Below, piece after piece: positions 11,677 through 23,175 of a DNA stretch of 64,000 nucleotides. The stretch lies in assembly GCA_039111635.1 (NCBI GenBank), contig JBCAQO010000005.1, positions 868,001 through 932,000 on the forward strand, given 5' to 3'. A program made the position numbers and the translations under genes. This DNA is from Heterobasidion occidentale. Taxonomy: Eukaryota; Basidiomycota; Agaricomycetes; Russulales; Bondarzewiaceae. Positions within the stretch are counted from its first letter, which is position 1. The number at the start of each line of letters is the position of its first letter. The notes under the pieces are model-generated. The model saw only the letters and a list, made by a program, of their open reading frames with translations. It did no database searches and was not told where the DNA came from.

Positions 11677-12920
11677 TCAGATTGACCCTTGATCCGATCG
11701 TCTTGAATCCAACAATCCATCTAATGCCTCTAAAGCTGGTTTGTCCAGCTCTTCACCCGGAACGGCGTCGAAGAGGTGATTGTAGCCGAACCCTTCGTCC
11801 AGGTATACGTACTTCAGCATTCGCTCTGGATTGTGACCGTCGTTGTGATAGTAATGCTTGACGTTGAGCTTCATCAATGCCCCCATCGTCACCGAGAAGC
11901 GATCCCATATTTGTGACCAGAAGCGAGTTGGTCCCTGCTCTGGGTCGTGCACTGCGATTCTGCAAAGATGGAGCTCCAAAGTCTCGAGCGTGTCCCCGAG
12001 TCGAACAATGAAGTCCTCCACATTCATGCTAACCTCGTCGAATAATATGTATTTCAATGACAAATATGTGAGGCTAGAGTAGGTGAGCTGTGAAAAGTCG
12101 ATGGCTGGAATGAAACCGACGTCCTGGTCGCTGTGAATCGTGAGTGATGTCAGAGATTGGGCAAGGGAGACGCGTGGCTCGAGAATTCGCTGCGAGATTG
12201 TCCTCTCCCAAAATCCAACGAGGTTCTCGTAGGCGGATTCCTCTTCAAAGTCAGTGTCCGATATGGCAGCAACACGCAGATAAGTCAACCGTTCAAAAAG
12301 TGCACGGAAGGACAGTGTATCGAAGATTTCATTGTGGGCTGCGATGAGACCAGTGATGGTCAAGGAGGTCAACGAGAAAGACGGTGAACGTGATAGCCCG
12401 GAGAGAACAGCCAACTGGAGTTGTAGAAGTTCTGAAGGCTCGTAGACTTCCCAATAACACTCCTCCGCATATTCCGGGAAGAACAGCAGTACCAGCGTCT
12501 TCAGTGCTGGGAGTTCATGAAGGCGCGAAAATGTGGAGGACAGTGATTCCCGAATTTCCCGTGCATAGTGGCTAGACTCAGTACGAACCTGTTCGCTGGG
12601 AGAGACTGCACAATTTCGTTCAGACCTTAGTCCACACAAGATTGCAGAAAATACGTACCATCCATGAAATTGCCATCTTCGCCTACATATATATCTCGAA
12701 AGACAATCTCCTCGAGATACGGAATCGCCGCCTTGCACTGTACGACATTCTCGATCGCCTCAGCATGCCAGATCGTATTTTTGACTAGAATTCGTCGAAA
12801 CACGCGTGGAGTGGACAGCGCGCAGAAAGTCCTGTTCAAGGCGCGAATGTTCCTCAGATCTTCTCCAGCGGGTACTTGATCTACGATCATCTTCATCATT
12901 TCGACGGGCAGGAAGTTCAT
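11677..12920 (-). CDS. F-box-like protein with leucine-rich region
   Basis: F-box proteins recruit substrates to SCF ubiquitin ligases. From ATG 12920 the first exon reads MNFLPVEMMKMIVDQVPAG, LRNIRALNRTFCALSTPRVF and RRILVKN, the layout of an agaricomycete F-box-like domain. A short intron (donor GTACGT just after FMDG, acceptor before SPSEQVRTES) leads to one long exon of about 340 residues. That exon has repeated LTSLTITGL, LTYLRVAAI, LTSLTIHS, LTYLSLKYI and LETLELHLC strands, that is, irregular leucine-rich repeats. The C-terminus is acidic. No substrate can be inferred. Such genes form large, fast-evolving families in agaricomycetes. Confidence 0.7.
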
Positions 12921-13540
12921 GATGATCGTAGAAGAGACGCTGTTGCTCGAAACGCTAGGGGCACAAAGGCGTTTACCCTGGGAATAGATTGGAAGCAAAT
13001 TCTACGACGGGATTTCCTCTAAATTTACCCTCCAATACTCTCCAATCTCACAACACTGCCTCATATTTGTTCCACGAGACAAAAGTCTTCATGGATCGTA
13101 AAGGGTTTGTGTCATTCCGCTGGACTAGGCAGGACTACGTGGAGAAATAGTAAAGTACTAGGCCTCAGGCTTCAGGTGTATTGGGACGGCCAGATCCACC
13201 TTCAGTTAGTTAGCAGAGTGCTTCAATATTCATGTCTTCATCGCGAAGGGTTCGTCTTTAGGCGACAACGTCCACGTTACATTCAGTTCCTGATTCCACG
13301 GCAGCAAGGAGCCTGGGGTATACTGTGAGATGTGCGGATGAGAGCCTATCCCGTATGAAGGCGATTCATTTCTACAGATCGATTGACCTTTAGTGATTTC
13401 GCCAAGGTCAGCGGACGTTTGTTACTGAAGAGGTTTATATGAATGACGTGGGATATTCAAGCGAAACCAGCAAAACGAATAATGAATGGTACAACACTTC
13501 TCTATTTCTCTATTGTCGAGAAAGAACTTGACTATCTATC
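12921..13540. other. Intergenic region between two F-box genes
   Basis: About 620 bp with only short frames and no recognised RNA gene. It holds the upstream region of the first F-box gene and the 3' end of the second, since both are on the minus strand. Confidence 0.35.
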
Positions 13541-15214
13541 TCACGATAGATGCTCTGCCGAATTCGGTAGCGCTTTGTGAAGCCACAGCGGTCCTGAACA
13601 GCCATAGTCGCAGTGCATCGATTAGGGTCGAACCGACAGCATTGACGCAGCACAAGAAGAGACTTACCGACTGGATCGTGCTGCTCGTGAAATATTGTCG
13701 TCCAGCTTCCGAGGACACCGAAATACGAACGTACCCCACCGACTTGGACGCCCTCCATACTACATCAAAATAACAACGAAAGAGTCGGCGCTGATCAACA
13801 CTAGGCACAGAGGACACGGTGGACGTACCTCCATACGGCCTGTCCGTTCTCACCCGAGATCTTGTATGTCCAAGGAGGTAGGTGAGGTCATGGCTTTCAC
13901 TGGAAGATTTCGGGACTTACCAAGTGCCAGTGCAGCTGTTCGTCTGGCGTGAAGCTGACGTGGCCAGTCATAGTGATCTCGTCGCGCACGTTACCCTGGA
14001 TGAGCAGGCGTGGGCGCGTGGGGTGGTTGGGGTCAGGCTGTGTTGCGGTGATACGAAACTGCACGGGGATGACTCGGTAGATCTCTCCAAACCCGGGGTT
14101 TGTGAAAAAAGACGCGTCGAGCGGCTCATTGCCCACATGCTGAAAAGCACAATCGACGAGGTCATGTTGGCCACAAGAACAAACCATTGAAGCAGAAAGC
14201 AGAAGACGCACGCTAAATTGGTTGTACACTGTTTAAATTGACGGTCAACTTCCATACGCCCTCAAATTCCCAGAGCGGGGAGTACCAAAGACTCACAAAG
14301 GAGCGCGCGATGGTCGATGAAACAGAAGGCGCAATGCCAAAGCCCCTCGATGCCCGCCCAATCCCGCTCCGTATCGAGATTCATACCTTCAGGAATGATG
14401 CTTTGGCAATACGGGATGCTCATTTGGTGTATCACGAAGTCGTCCCCGGCGACCTCGTCGAGCGATATCGAGTGCATCGCGACGGCATGGTGCAGCGCCT
14501 GCATGTGCACCCAATTGACGCGCCCGCTCCCGTCAGGGAGGAACGGCCCGTAGTCGCTCTCCGGGCGGTAATTCCGCATATCGTACACGTATGCCAGCGC
14601 TTCGACCCGCCGCGCCGTCCCCGAGTCGCGCGCTGTGATCCCGTAGTGCGTGTGCAGGCGTGCACGCAGCTGCACCTCGTCCTCGTTGAGCTCTGCATTC
14701 TGCTCGTCGCTGTGGTCATTACTCTCACGGGCAAGCGCGCGCTCGCCTTCGCCTTCGCCTTTGCCCTTAATATCGGGAACGACGTCGAGGGCGCCTCCCC
14801 GCAGGATCAGGGCAAGCCAGAGTAAATTATGCGAAAGCTTGTCGCTGAAGACTGTGGGCGCAGACGGGGCACGACGCGCGAGGTCTCCTAGCGTGCGCAG
14901 CGCCGCCAGGCGCTCGCGGGGACTACAAAGCGTAGGGTGGGTTGCAACGGTGCGAGCGTGAATGATGCGCTGGAGCTCGCCGCGCCAGTCAACAGGCTCG
15001 GTGCGCGGGGATCCGAGCGGTGTGAGGCATGTGCGGGGATCATCGAAGTCCTGGCGGAGGTAGAGCTCGCGCCAGAAGTGCTGGTCGGGGAGTGGTAGAC
15101 GAGTGTGCGGTAGGCACGGTTGGTCTGGGCGAAAGTGGCGACGTGGAGAGGGTCGAGCTCGAGAAGGATCTGCTCAATGATTTCAAAGGGCAGGTGGACG
15201 ATGCTGACGGCCAT
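13541..15214 (-). CDS. F-box protein with an apparent one-base frameshift
   Basis: ATG at 15214 begins an F-box (MAVSIVHLPFEIIEQILLEL, then HVATFAQTNRAYRTLVYHSP). The continuation DQHFWRELYLRQDFDDPRTC lies in another frame. One base seems to be missing from the C-run at 15087-15090, and the distance is far too short for an intron. Downstream coding is open for about 270 residues and holds WRGELQRIIHARTV, RLAALRTLGDLARRAPSAP, NLLWLALILRGGAL, VNWVHMQALHHAVAMHS and DWAGIEGLWHCAFCFIDHRA. After introns come NPGFGEIYRVIPVQFRIT, VRDEITMTGHVSFTPDEQLH, VGGVRSYFGVLGSWTTIFHE and the terminal HDPVGPLWLHKA, as in agaricomycete F-box proteins. All splice sites look intact, so the frameshift is either recent inactivation or a sequence error. 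Confidence 0.7.
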
Positions 15215-15320
15215 CGAGCGCAACGTTGATCGTACTCGGCTGATGAGGTGAGTAATGCTCACAAATATATGTGCGGCTCCGGATTTGAGACCAAAAATAT
15301 GAAACTTGGAACCAAGATCA

Positions 15321-15394
15321 TGATTCGACCCAGGCTCGAACTGAGGACCTTCTGTGTGTTAGACAGATGCGATAACCAACTACGCCATCGAACC
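15321..15394 (-). tRNA. tRNA-Val (anticodon AAC)
   Basis: The minus strand folds as a 74-nt cloverleaf. The seven-base acceptor stem GGTTCGA pairs with TCGAATC (one G-T), followed by discriminator A. The D arm is GCGTAGTTGGTTATCGC. The anticodon stem TCTGT/ACAGA encloses loop CTAACAC, giving anticodon AAC (valine). The T arm CTCAG-TTCGAGC-CTGGG has the canonical TTCGA loop. There is no intron. It lies between the F-box gene and the importin gene. Confidence 0.93.
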
Positions 15395-15790
15395 ATGCGT
15401 TTAGTTCTTTGATAAGCTATTATAAGATCTGGTGGTTGGTGAGCCTCTGGCTCCAACTGTCGCACCAAAAATGCCAAACATGCTTGGACGCGAATTGCAA
15501 CAGCCCCAGCCAGGAGTACGTATGCAGCCACTTGCGGGGATTGCGAGAGAGCGAGCCAATGAGGAGGACCGCGTCGAGGCGCGTGCGGCAGAAAAACGCG
15601 TCAGTCACGTTTCCTCGTGCCACTTGCCTCCTTCCAAAATTTACCTCCACCGCCTCACTCGTCCTCTCTTTCTCTTCCAACCATCATATACCCGTCCCTC
15701 TGTAATCTAGAAAGACAAAGTCGCAGTCAGTTTCCCTTCATCCCTCTCATTCGTCCCACAAACATTCATCAACGCCTCTTTGCCCCAGTC

Positions 15791-18700
15791 ATGGATCTTC
15801 AGACGCTCTCAAACTTGTTCGCGACAACTCTCAACCCAAATCCCAATGTCCACAAGGCTGCGGAACTGGAAATCAGAAGGGTACTTGTCTTTTTCTACTG
15901 CACTGCCCTGCGCTTGCCCAAATATTGCCCAACAGATCAGTGGACAAGAGGGCATGCCTGCAGCCCTCCTCCAGATCATCGGTTCCGATAACGTCGACCT
16001 GTGCGTGTTATACGCGTCTCTTCTTCCCGCCTTCCTTGACCTCAAATTTGCTTTGCCATACAGTGCAACACGCCAAGCGTGTTCAGTCTTCCTCAAAAAC
16101 CGCGTTGCCAACTCGTACGCCCTCGACCCCGCCCGCGCGCACCCCGACAACCGGCATCCAATCGCGCCCTCTGACCGCGCCGCCCTCAAGTCATCTGTCC
16201 TTCCGTTGCTCTCAGAGTCTCCTTCTCGCGCAATTACTGTCCAGCTAGCGAGCACACTCAAGACACTCGTCTCACACGACTTCCCCGACCGATGGCCTGA
16301 GCTCATGCCCAGCGCTAAGCAGATGCTCGCCAGCACCAACATCAGGGAACTCGGAGCGGGGTGCATCGTCGTCCTTGAGATGATCCGCGCGTTCCGGTGA
16401 GTACATTATTGTTTCCGCGTCGCCATCGTGTGCACGCTTTACGTGTAACCGTGTATCGATCTCCCACATAGCTACCGTCAACGGAGCGACGTCCTCCCGC
16501 AGATCGTGGCCGAGCTCTTCCCGACACTTGTCAACATCGCCACGCAGCTCCTATCATCCCCGCCTGCGGGCGCAGAGCAGGAAATCCCCGCGATTCTGCA
16601 CGTCATTCTCAAGACGTATCGCTCCTCAATCGTCCTCAACCTTAGCGCACATCAGCAGAGCGCGGAGAGCTTAGTTCCCTGGGGCCGTCTGCTCTTCCAG
16701 GTCGTGAACCTTCAGATCCCCGCCGAGGCAGTGCCTGCCGACGCCGACGCGCGCGAGCGGAGCGAGTGGTGGAAGGCCAAAAAATGGGCGTACGGTGTAC
16801 TTGGGCGGTTGTTCCATCGCTTCGGTAACCCATCGCAGCTCCCGAGCGCGATGCGCGTAGAGTACGGCGTGTTCTCACACCATTTTGTCGAGTCGTTTGC
16901 CCCGGAGATCTTCAAGATCTACCTCCAGCAGGTCGAGCTATATGTCTCGGGCCAGGCATGGCTCTCGAAGAAGTGCCAGTACCAGATTTTCACCTTCTTC
17001 ACCGAGTGGTACGTCCTGCCTGTATACCCGTTCTTTTGGTCGTTTCCATAACTCACCATGTCCTTTCTTCTTTAGCGTGAAGCCAAAGTCAACTTGGGCA
17101 CTCCTCAAGCCGCACTTTGAAATGCTCGTCTCAACATTCGTGTTCCCGAATCTGTCCTTCACACCCGAAAAGCAGGAGCTCTGGGACACCGACCCTGTTG
17201 ATTACGTGCGCACGTCCGTCGACGAGTACGAGAACTACTCGTCGCCTGTCTCCGCCGCGACAACCTTCCTGTTCCAGCTGGTCAGCAGCCGCTCTAAAAC
17301 TACATTTATGCCCATCCTCGGCTTCGTCAACAGCGTCCTTGCTTCGTGCGTTATCCTTTTTTGCTCCCCTCCTGCACCTCTGATACCTTGATCTAGCAAT
17401 CCCGCTGCACCCCAGCGGTTTGGCGCACTGAACATGACCGCCGCACTTGGACCCTTCATCATGCGTCACGCTGAGGTCAAGAATAATATGGCCCAGTTCA
17501 TGTCGCAGCATGTTCTGCCCCAGTTTACCAGCCCCGGGGGATATATGCGTGCTATCGTACGTGTTGTTGTGACCCGATCCGCGCGCCGTACTGACTGCCT
17601 TCGCTTCACACAGGCTTGCGAGGTGCTTGGCACGGTAGAGCGTGCTGATATTACGTGGGACACTGAAGAGGTGACTGTTCCGTGCTCTCGTAAAAGAGCT
17701 GGAATTAACCAGCTTACTTGATGATGATAGAACATGAACGCGCATTTCAGAGCCGTCGCCGCTGTTATGGACGACCCTGAGCTGCCCGTACGCGTGCAAT
17801 CTGCTCTGGCGCTGACGGAGATGGTCACTACCCACGAACAAGGTACGTCCGCTCCAAGAACGTCCCCAGATTATCCGACTCAGGTCTTCTGCTTGCGCAG
17901 TGAGGGCGGCGGTAGCGCCCCAAGTCGGCAAGGTCATTCAAGGTAAGTCGTGGAAGGAGTGTCTGCGTTGATTACACGTTGATAATCGGCGATAACCCTT
18001 CTATAGACCTTCTGAAGTTGTCAGACGAGACCGATCTCGACATCTTGAACAGCAGCATGGAGGCCATGGTAGAACAGTTCCAGGACGAGCTGCTCCCTGT
18101 CGCGGCACAGCTCACCGCGCGTCTGGTAAGCGGCGATCGCCGTTCCTGGATTGATACTGGCGCTCATTCGGACTATGCAGTGCGACTCTTACCTCCGCCT
18201 TGCACGCGAGAGCCTCGCGCAGGACGAAAATGCGCCGAAGGGTGCTGACTTGGATTCGCTGATGGAGTCGGACGGCGACGACGACAAGACGTATGCCGCC
18301 ATGGGTGTCGCCAAGACCATTTCGACAGTGAGCGCGACAGCGTTGCGAACACTGCGGAACTCCTGTGCTGAAGCTTCATGATTTCTAGATCGTCTCTTCT
18401 ATCGACTCTTCGCCTGAGATCCTCGCCCAGGTTCAGGAGGTCATCATTCCGATCATCACGTTCACGTTGGAGAACAAGCTCCTTGGTGAGTGTGTACCTT
18501 GGTCTGCGCTAGCCGAAATAACCAATACATATGCGCTTATCAGATCTGTTCGACAACATGTACGACCTGGTCGATAGCCTCACGTTCAAGACGCATCAGA
18601 TCTCGCTTTCGAGATTCGCCCAACATGTGGCGATCTTCGAGATAACATACACTCTCTTCAAAAGCGACGCCATTGATTTCCTCGACGGTATGTCTTGTCC

Positions 18701-20018
18701 ATTTGTTGTTACAATAATAATAATAAACGGTGTGCTGACGCCTGGTGGAGCAGAAATGTTGCCGTCTTTGGACAACTTTGTTTCGTACGGTACTGAGATG
18801 TTCAAGGCGCGCGCAGATTACAGGCAAATGATCCTCGACATCTACACTACATCGATTACAAACCAGCAGCTTGGCGAGAACGATCGCGTCAACGGCTCTA
18901 AGCTCGCTGAAGCGATGCTTCTCAACTTGCGTGGCCATGTCGACGATGTGAGGCCTTCAGTCGCTTTCATTCGAAACCCATTGGTTAAAATTTGCTTCTC
19001 AGGCTTTGCAACCTATCATCAACACCGCACTCGGCCAGCTCGACTCCGCGAACTCCACTGCGTTGCGTCTCGCGAACCTTGAGGTTCTCATCAATGCGGT
19101 TCTGTACAACCCCGCCGCGGCGCTGCAGCTCATGGAGCAGTACCGCGTGGGCATGTCGCGCGAGTTCTTTGACCGTTGGTTTGCGGCGATCAACTCAGAC
19201 AGCCGTTTACCACGCGTCCACGACAAGAAGCTCACTATCGTCGCGCTGTCTGCGGCGATGGAGATGGACCCTGCTGCCATTCCCGAAGTGTTGCGTGCCG
19301 GATGGCACGGTATCGTGGCCGGTGCGCTCAAAGTATTCAAGGAGTTGCCAAAGGCCATCGCTGGTGGGTTCTTGTCCGTATTGAGGTTGCAATTTCTGCT
19401 GACCTATGCTTTCCCTTTTCTTTTGCTATGGGGCGGTAGGACGTAAAGCGTTGCAGGATGCGCTGCAGGAGGAAGTCGAAGATGATGTCAGCGATGACTA
19501 CTTCGACCTTAATAACGAGGACGATGGTGAGCATTCACTCCCCGTTTGCTTGGTGATTCTGACTTGATGGTTGCAGATGACGTCTGGGACCAGGATTCAG
19601 CATACATTGAGATGCTGGCGAATGAGGCAAGCTCCGCGGTACTCGCCTTTCTTCCACACGTGCTGACTCTTCGATTCAGGGTGTTCGCTTGCGCGAGCAG
19701 TCGGAAAAGCAGAGCGATAATGACGCTGCTTCAGATACCTCTAGCGACTCGGAGATCGACGAAGAGTTGGGCTTCATCAGCCCTCTTGACACTGTTGACC
19801 CATACAGTGTTTTCCAACAGGCGTTGACCAGTGCGTTCCGCGTTCTGCATCTGTGATGGCTTCTTCTGACATGCTCCATATCTATAGCGCTCCAAACAAA
19901 GAACGCCCCGATGTACCAGGCTGCGACGACGTCGCTGGACGTCGAGCAGCAGACGCTGTTGATGGAAGTGATGCGCATCGCGGAGACGCAGCAGAGCGGA
20001 GAGAACGGTTCGGCATGA
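15791..20018 (+). CDS. Importin-7/8-type karyopherin (Sxm1/Nmd5-like)
   Basis: Beta-karyopherins of this group carry ribosomal proteins, histones and other cargo into the nucleus, using Ran-GTP for release. From ATG 15791 the N-terminus MDLQTLSNLFATTLNPNPNV, HKAAELEIRR and, after an intron, the importin-beta N-terminal signature (ATRQACSVFLKNRVANSY) are clear. HEAT repeats follow, with ESPSRAITVQLASTLKTLVS, HDFPDRWPELMPS, FFTECVKPKSTWALLKPHFE, LSFTPEKQELWDTDPVDYVR, YMRAIACEVLGTVERADITW and LENKLLDLFDNMYDLVDSLT. Near the C-terminus is the acidic stretch EEVEDDVSDDYFDLNNEDDD typical of importin-7/8. About a dozen introns of 50-70 nt interrupt the gene; the product is near 1,030 residues. No frame breaks are visible. 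Confidence 0.9.
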
Positions 20019-20409
20019 CTTTGAGGACGACCGAAAAGTAGATGTGATGTGTATTTTTTGGATGTTTCACGACCTGACGAAGACAGTACATATACAATAC
20101 TCGCTTTCTTTTGTTTTCATCATCGACCTCTCACACACGCGTCGGGTCTGTAACGTTTGGCTCTGGTCTCGCACTGCATCTAGCACTAGGCAAAAAAATT
20201 TCACGTGAGCCTCCTTGTCCTTGTCCACGGAAAAAGAGTCCGCGCTGCGTTGTACGTGGCATTATCGGTTTCAAATCATCCTATCATCAAGTACAGCTAG
20301 TGGTACACACAATAGCCACGGCGGTGTAAAAGTACATTTCGCGGGCAACTCAATTTACAACAGCCAGCCTCAGACAAGTAAAAGAAACACTAGCGGTCGA
20401 AGCTCGTAA

Positions 20410-22499
20410 TCAACTCGATGGCTCCCGTGGATACTTCCTGACCATTCGCAGATATTCTTCCTTGTCCTCAAGCGAGAAGTGAAGGGGCTGAGACAACGGT
20501 TCGAAACCGCTGCCGCCGTGCGATTTGATCAGCTTGAGACGATCCTGTGTAGCTGGTCTGGACATATTGATACTGTAGGCCTTGACGCGATGGCATGATG
20601 ACGTGACATGGAGATCCCAGCTGGAGGACAATGGTCGTCAACCCGGGTCGGAGAGACGGTAAAAGATGACACTCACTTCCACGCGGAGCGCACGTATGTG
20701 GGCTGTGTGTTGTTGGAAGAGTCCCACGTCCTCACGCAAAATTCGACCCACCCCTCTGCATCGACGGGGATGCTGATCTTCCATAACCTCCATGCGTGAT
20801 AGTGCTATCCACGAAGTAATTCATTTGAGCCTCATTGCTGAAATCTGCTAGTACGTACCTTGTCTGTCATGTTCTCTTGCTCGACGGCATACCATACATG
20901 GCCGCTATGGACTCATTCACTTGCGGTTCATGGATCAGAGTAATGAAAGGGTTGTCTCACCCATCTGGCGAGACTTCCACCCTTTCGACCCAATTGCCGC
21001 CTCCGCTGTACGCCCATCCCTGCAGTTCTATAGAACCGTCATGAACGATAACTTGTTTGTCCTGTGGAAAAATGATCGCGCTCCTGCATGGAATATGAGA
21101 AAAGTCACTCCGTATGACTTGATACACAGGCCATGACTCACGAGACCGGCATGGCTTGGATTGAAAACCCATTCGAATACTTGGCATTCTGCTTTCCGAT
21201 CTAAGCGAACAATGTAGATGTTAGAAGCATGCCAATGATACAGCGTACAGAGTCTCACCTGGAAAGCGTAATAGAGATACTCTTGACTCTGCACAGGACC
21301 CATGCTCGGCTCAGCTAGGGCGTTGATACGTGTCACCCATTTACAGCTTCTAGCCCCGATGTATCCAGCGACAACCAAACGCAGTGGATAGCCATGAATT
21401 TTTGGCAATGGTTCTCCGTTCATCTCCCACGCGAGCAAGACTTCCTCGCTCATGCGAACCTTGCGGTAGGGCACAGACACGGCGTAATTAAAGATGTCCC
21501 CCTTTCTATGAAACGGTCAGTTTGTGTTTTAAGAAATTATACTGAGACAGTAGACCATCGAACACACTTGAAGTACGTATCAGCACCTATGAATTCCAGG
21601 TGCTGACATTCAGGCTGAACTCCTCCGCACGCGATCTTCAGCACCTTTTTCAAAGATACGCCGCGATATACGGCGGTACCGCTATATAGCGGGTTTATCA
21701 GCCAGAGTCTTGCTAGATACGTTAGACCTTACATCGCTCCTTCGCCCCATGGTGCATTGATCAACTCGTCGCCATCGCCAGGATATTGTTGAATTTGTTC
21801 TATACGGCGAGTTCCGCTACACTGTAGTGTTATGGTGACTTCTGCTTGACTACAAAATGCTGAACATCAGAATTGCTTTTGAAGGCTGATGAGACTCACG
21901 GAAAATTATTGGGATCTTTGAGGTCCTTCATACTGAGTATGACAGGCTCGTTGACAAGGCCTCCAATTTCGAGTTCGAGGGCGTCCTCTTCAATGTCTGG
22001 TACGCCTCCATGGTTCCGGATACTGCGCAAGAGAAGGTCAACCAGCACAAAAGATAACCGCAGAAGAGAAGACTTACAAGTGGAATTTGTTATCCGTGAT
22101 TTTGCCTTGCATCAGTTGTGGCCGAGGTGTCTCGCCATTGTACGGAAAATCAAGCAAATGAATCATGTCGGGCTTCTCTCGCAATACTGTTTCCCAGCTA
22201 AAGTCAACGATCCTCTTGAGCCCAAGCGCCTCATGATATTGCTTCCAACGGTGTCCGATGAGGACCGGGTTTGTCTTGGGGAGAGGTTCAAACTGGAATT
22301 CTAGAACAAAGTTGCATCTTTTCCTCGTGCATCGTTTCATTATATGTGTATATACATACCTGGACAATCGTCAAACGTTTTTGCATTGAGTATCTCGCGA
22401 GCGACAGCCTTCCGATCAGGGTATCTCTCCCACTCGATATATCTACAGACGTTGAGAAACCTCGCTCTTTTGAGGGATCTAGGTCGCTTACCCTTTCAT
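20410..22499 (-). CDS. Sulfite oxidase-type molybdopterin enzyme
   Basis: Sulfite oxidases oxidise sulfite to sulfate on a molybdenum-pterin cofactor. The likely start is ATG 22499 (MKG-YIEWERYPDRKAVARE), as in fungal homologues. The frame is open further upstream, so a longer N-terminus cannot be excluded. Recognisable blocks in order: EFQFEPLPKTNPVLIGHRWK, RNHGGVPDIEEDALELEIGG (cofactor domain), the CSGTRRIEQIQQYPGDGDEL region with its Mo-ligand Cys, APWGEGA, VSVPYRKVRMSEEVLLAWEM, NGEPLPKIHGYPLRLVVAGY, IGARSCKWVTRINAL, and the C-terminal dimerisation domain (IELQGWAYSGGGNWVERVEV, WNWDLHVTSSCHRVKAYS-like end). No heme-b5 domain is seen. At least eight introns. Confidence 0.88.
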
Positions 22500-23175
22500 G
22501 CCGGCCCGTCTCCTCCGGGAACAGTTTACTGAGCGACACGCCCTTCCAAGTATCTTCAGTGGCCATGATGTGGAACGACTGTCTGATCCGTACGTCGACG
22601 CGAAGACCTTATATCTAAAAATGATCTCTTCCGCCCGCAGCCGAACAAAGTCTTGCATGGAGTACGTCACAGGCCGCACTTGAATAGGTCAGAACAGGTT
22701 CAAAAGAAGGAGGACTCTTTCCACATGATGCAGATAGATGCATGGAACCTGCGATATGCTAATTTTGGACCGGGATCGGTGGAAAGTATGCTCCTTGTGC
22801 TCGCTTGCTGGGAGAAACACCGCGGACGACTTTCAGCCTCGGGTAGGGAGGACATGTGGTTCACCAGGCCGTACGTTCTACTTCCCAGTATAGCCGTGGT
22901 CCCCCGCTATGACGCAAGTACCTCAAGAGTGTAAGCTCATCGAAATAATGGCACGGGAACAGAACAGTGCATTTCGCACGAAGTTGAAGAATTTTTCGTA
23001 TAATCGCATGAGAAGTCTGACGAGCAGATCATTGGGAATCTCTCAGAGGTAGTATGTTAGAGATACAAGTGATGCGCTGAAATCACTTTCCCGTTGGAAC
23101 CAAGCATGTTAGAAGATCGCTTGTACGAGAATAATGAGTACTACGCACCACATGCAGATTACTACTGTCGGTGAC
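22500..23175. other. Intergenic region upstream of sulfite oxidase
   Basis: About 680 bp between sulfite oxidase and the 3' end of EBP2. It has short frames only. An in-frame open stretch continues upstream of the sulfite oxidase start to about 22679, so part of it may be 5' UTR or an N-terminal extension. Confidence 0.35.
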
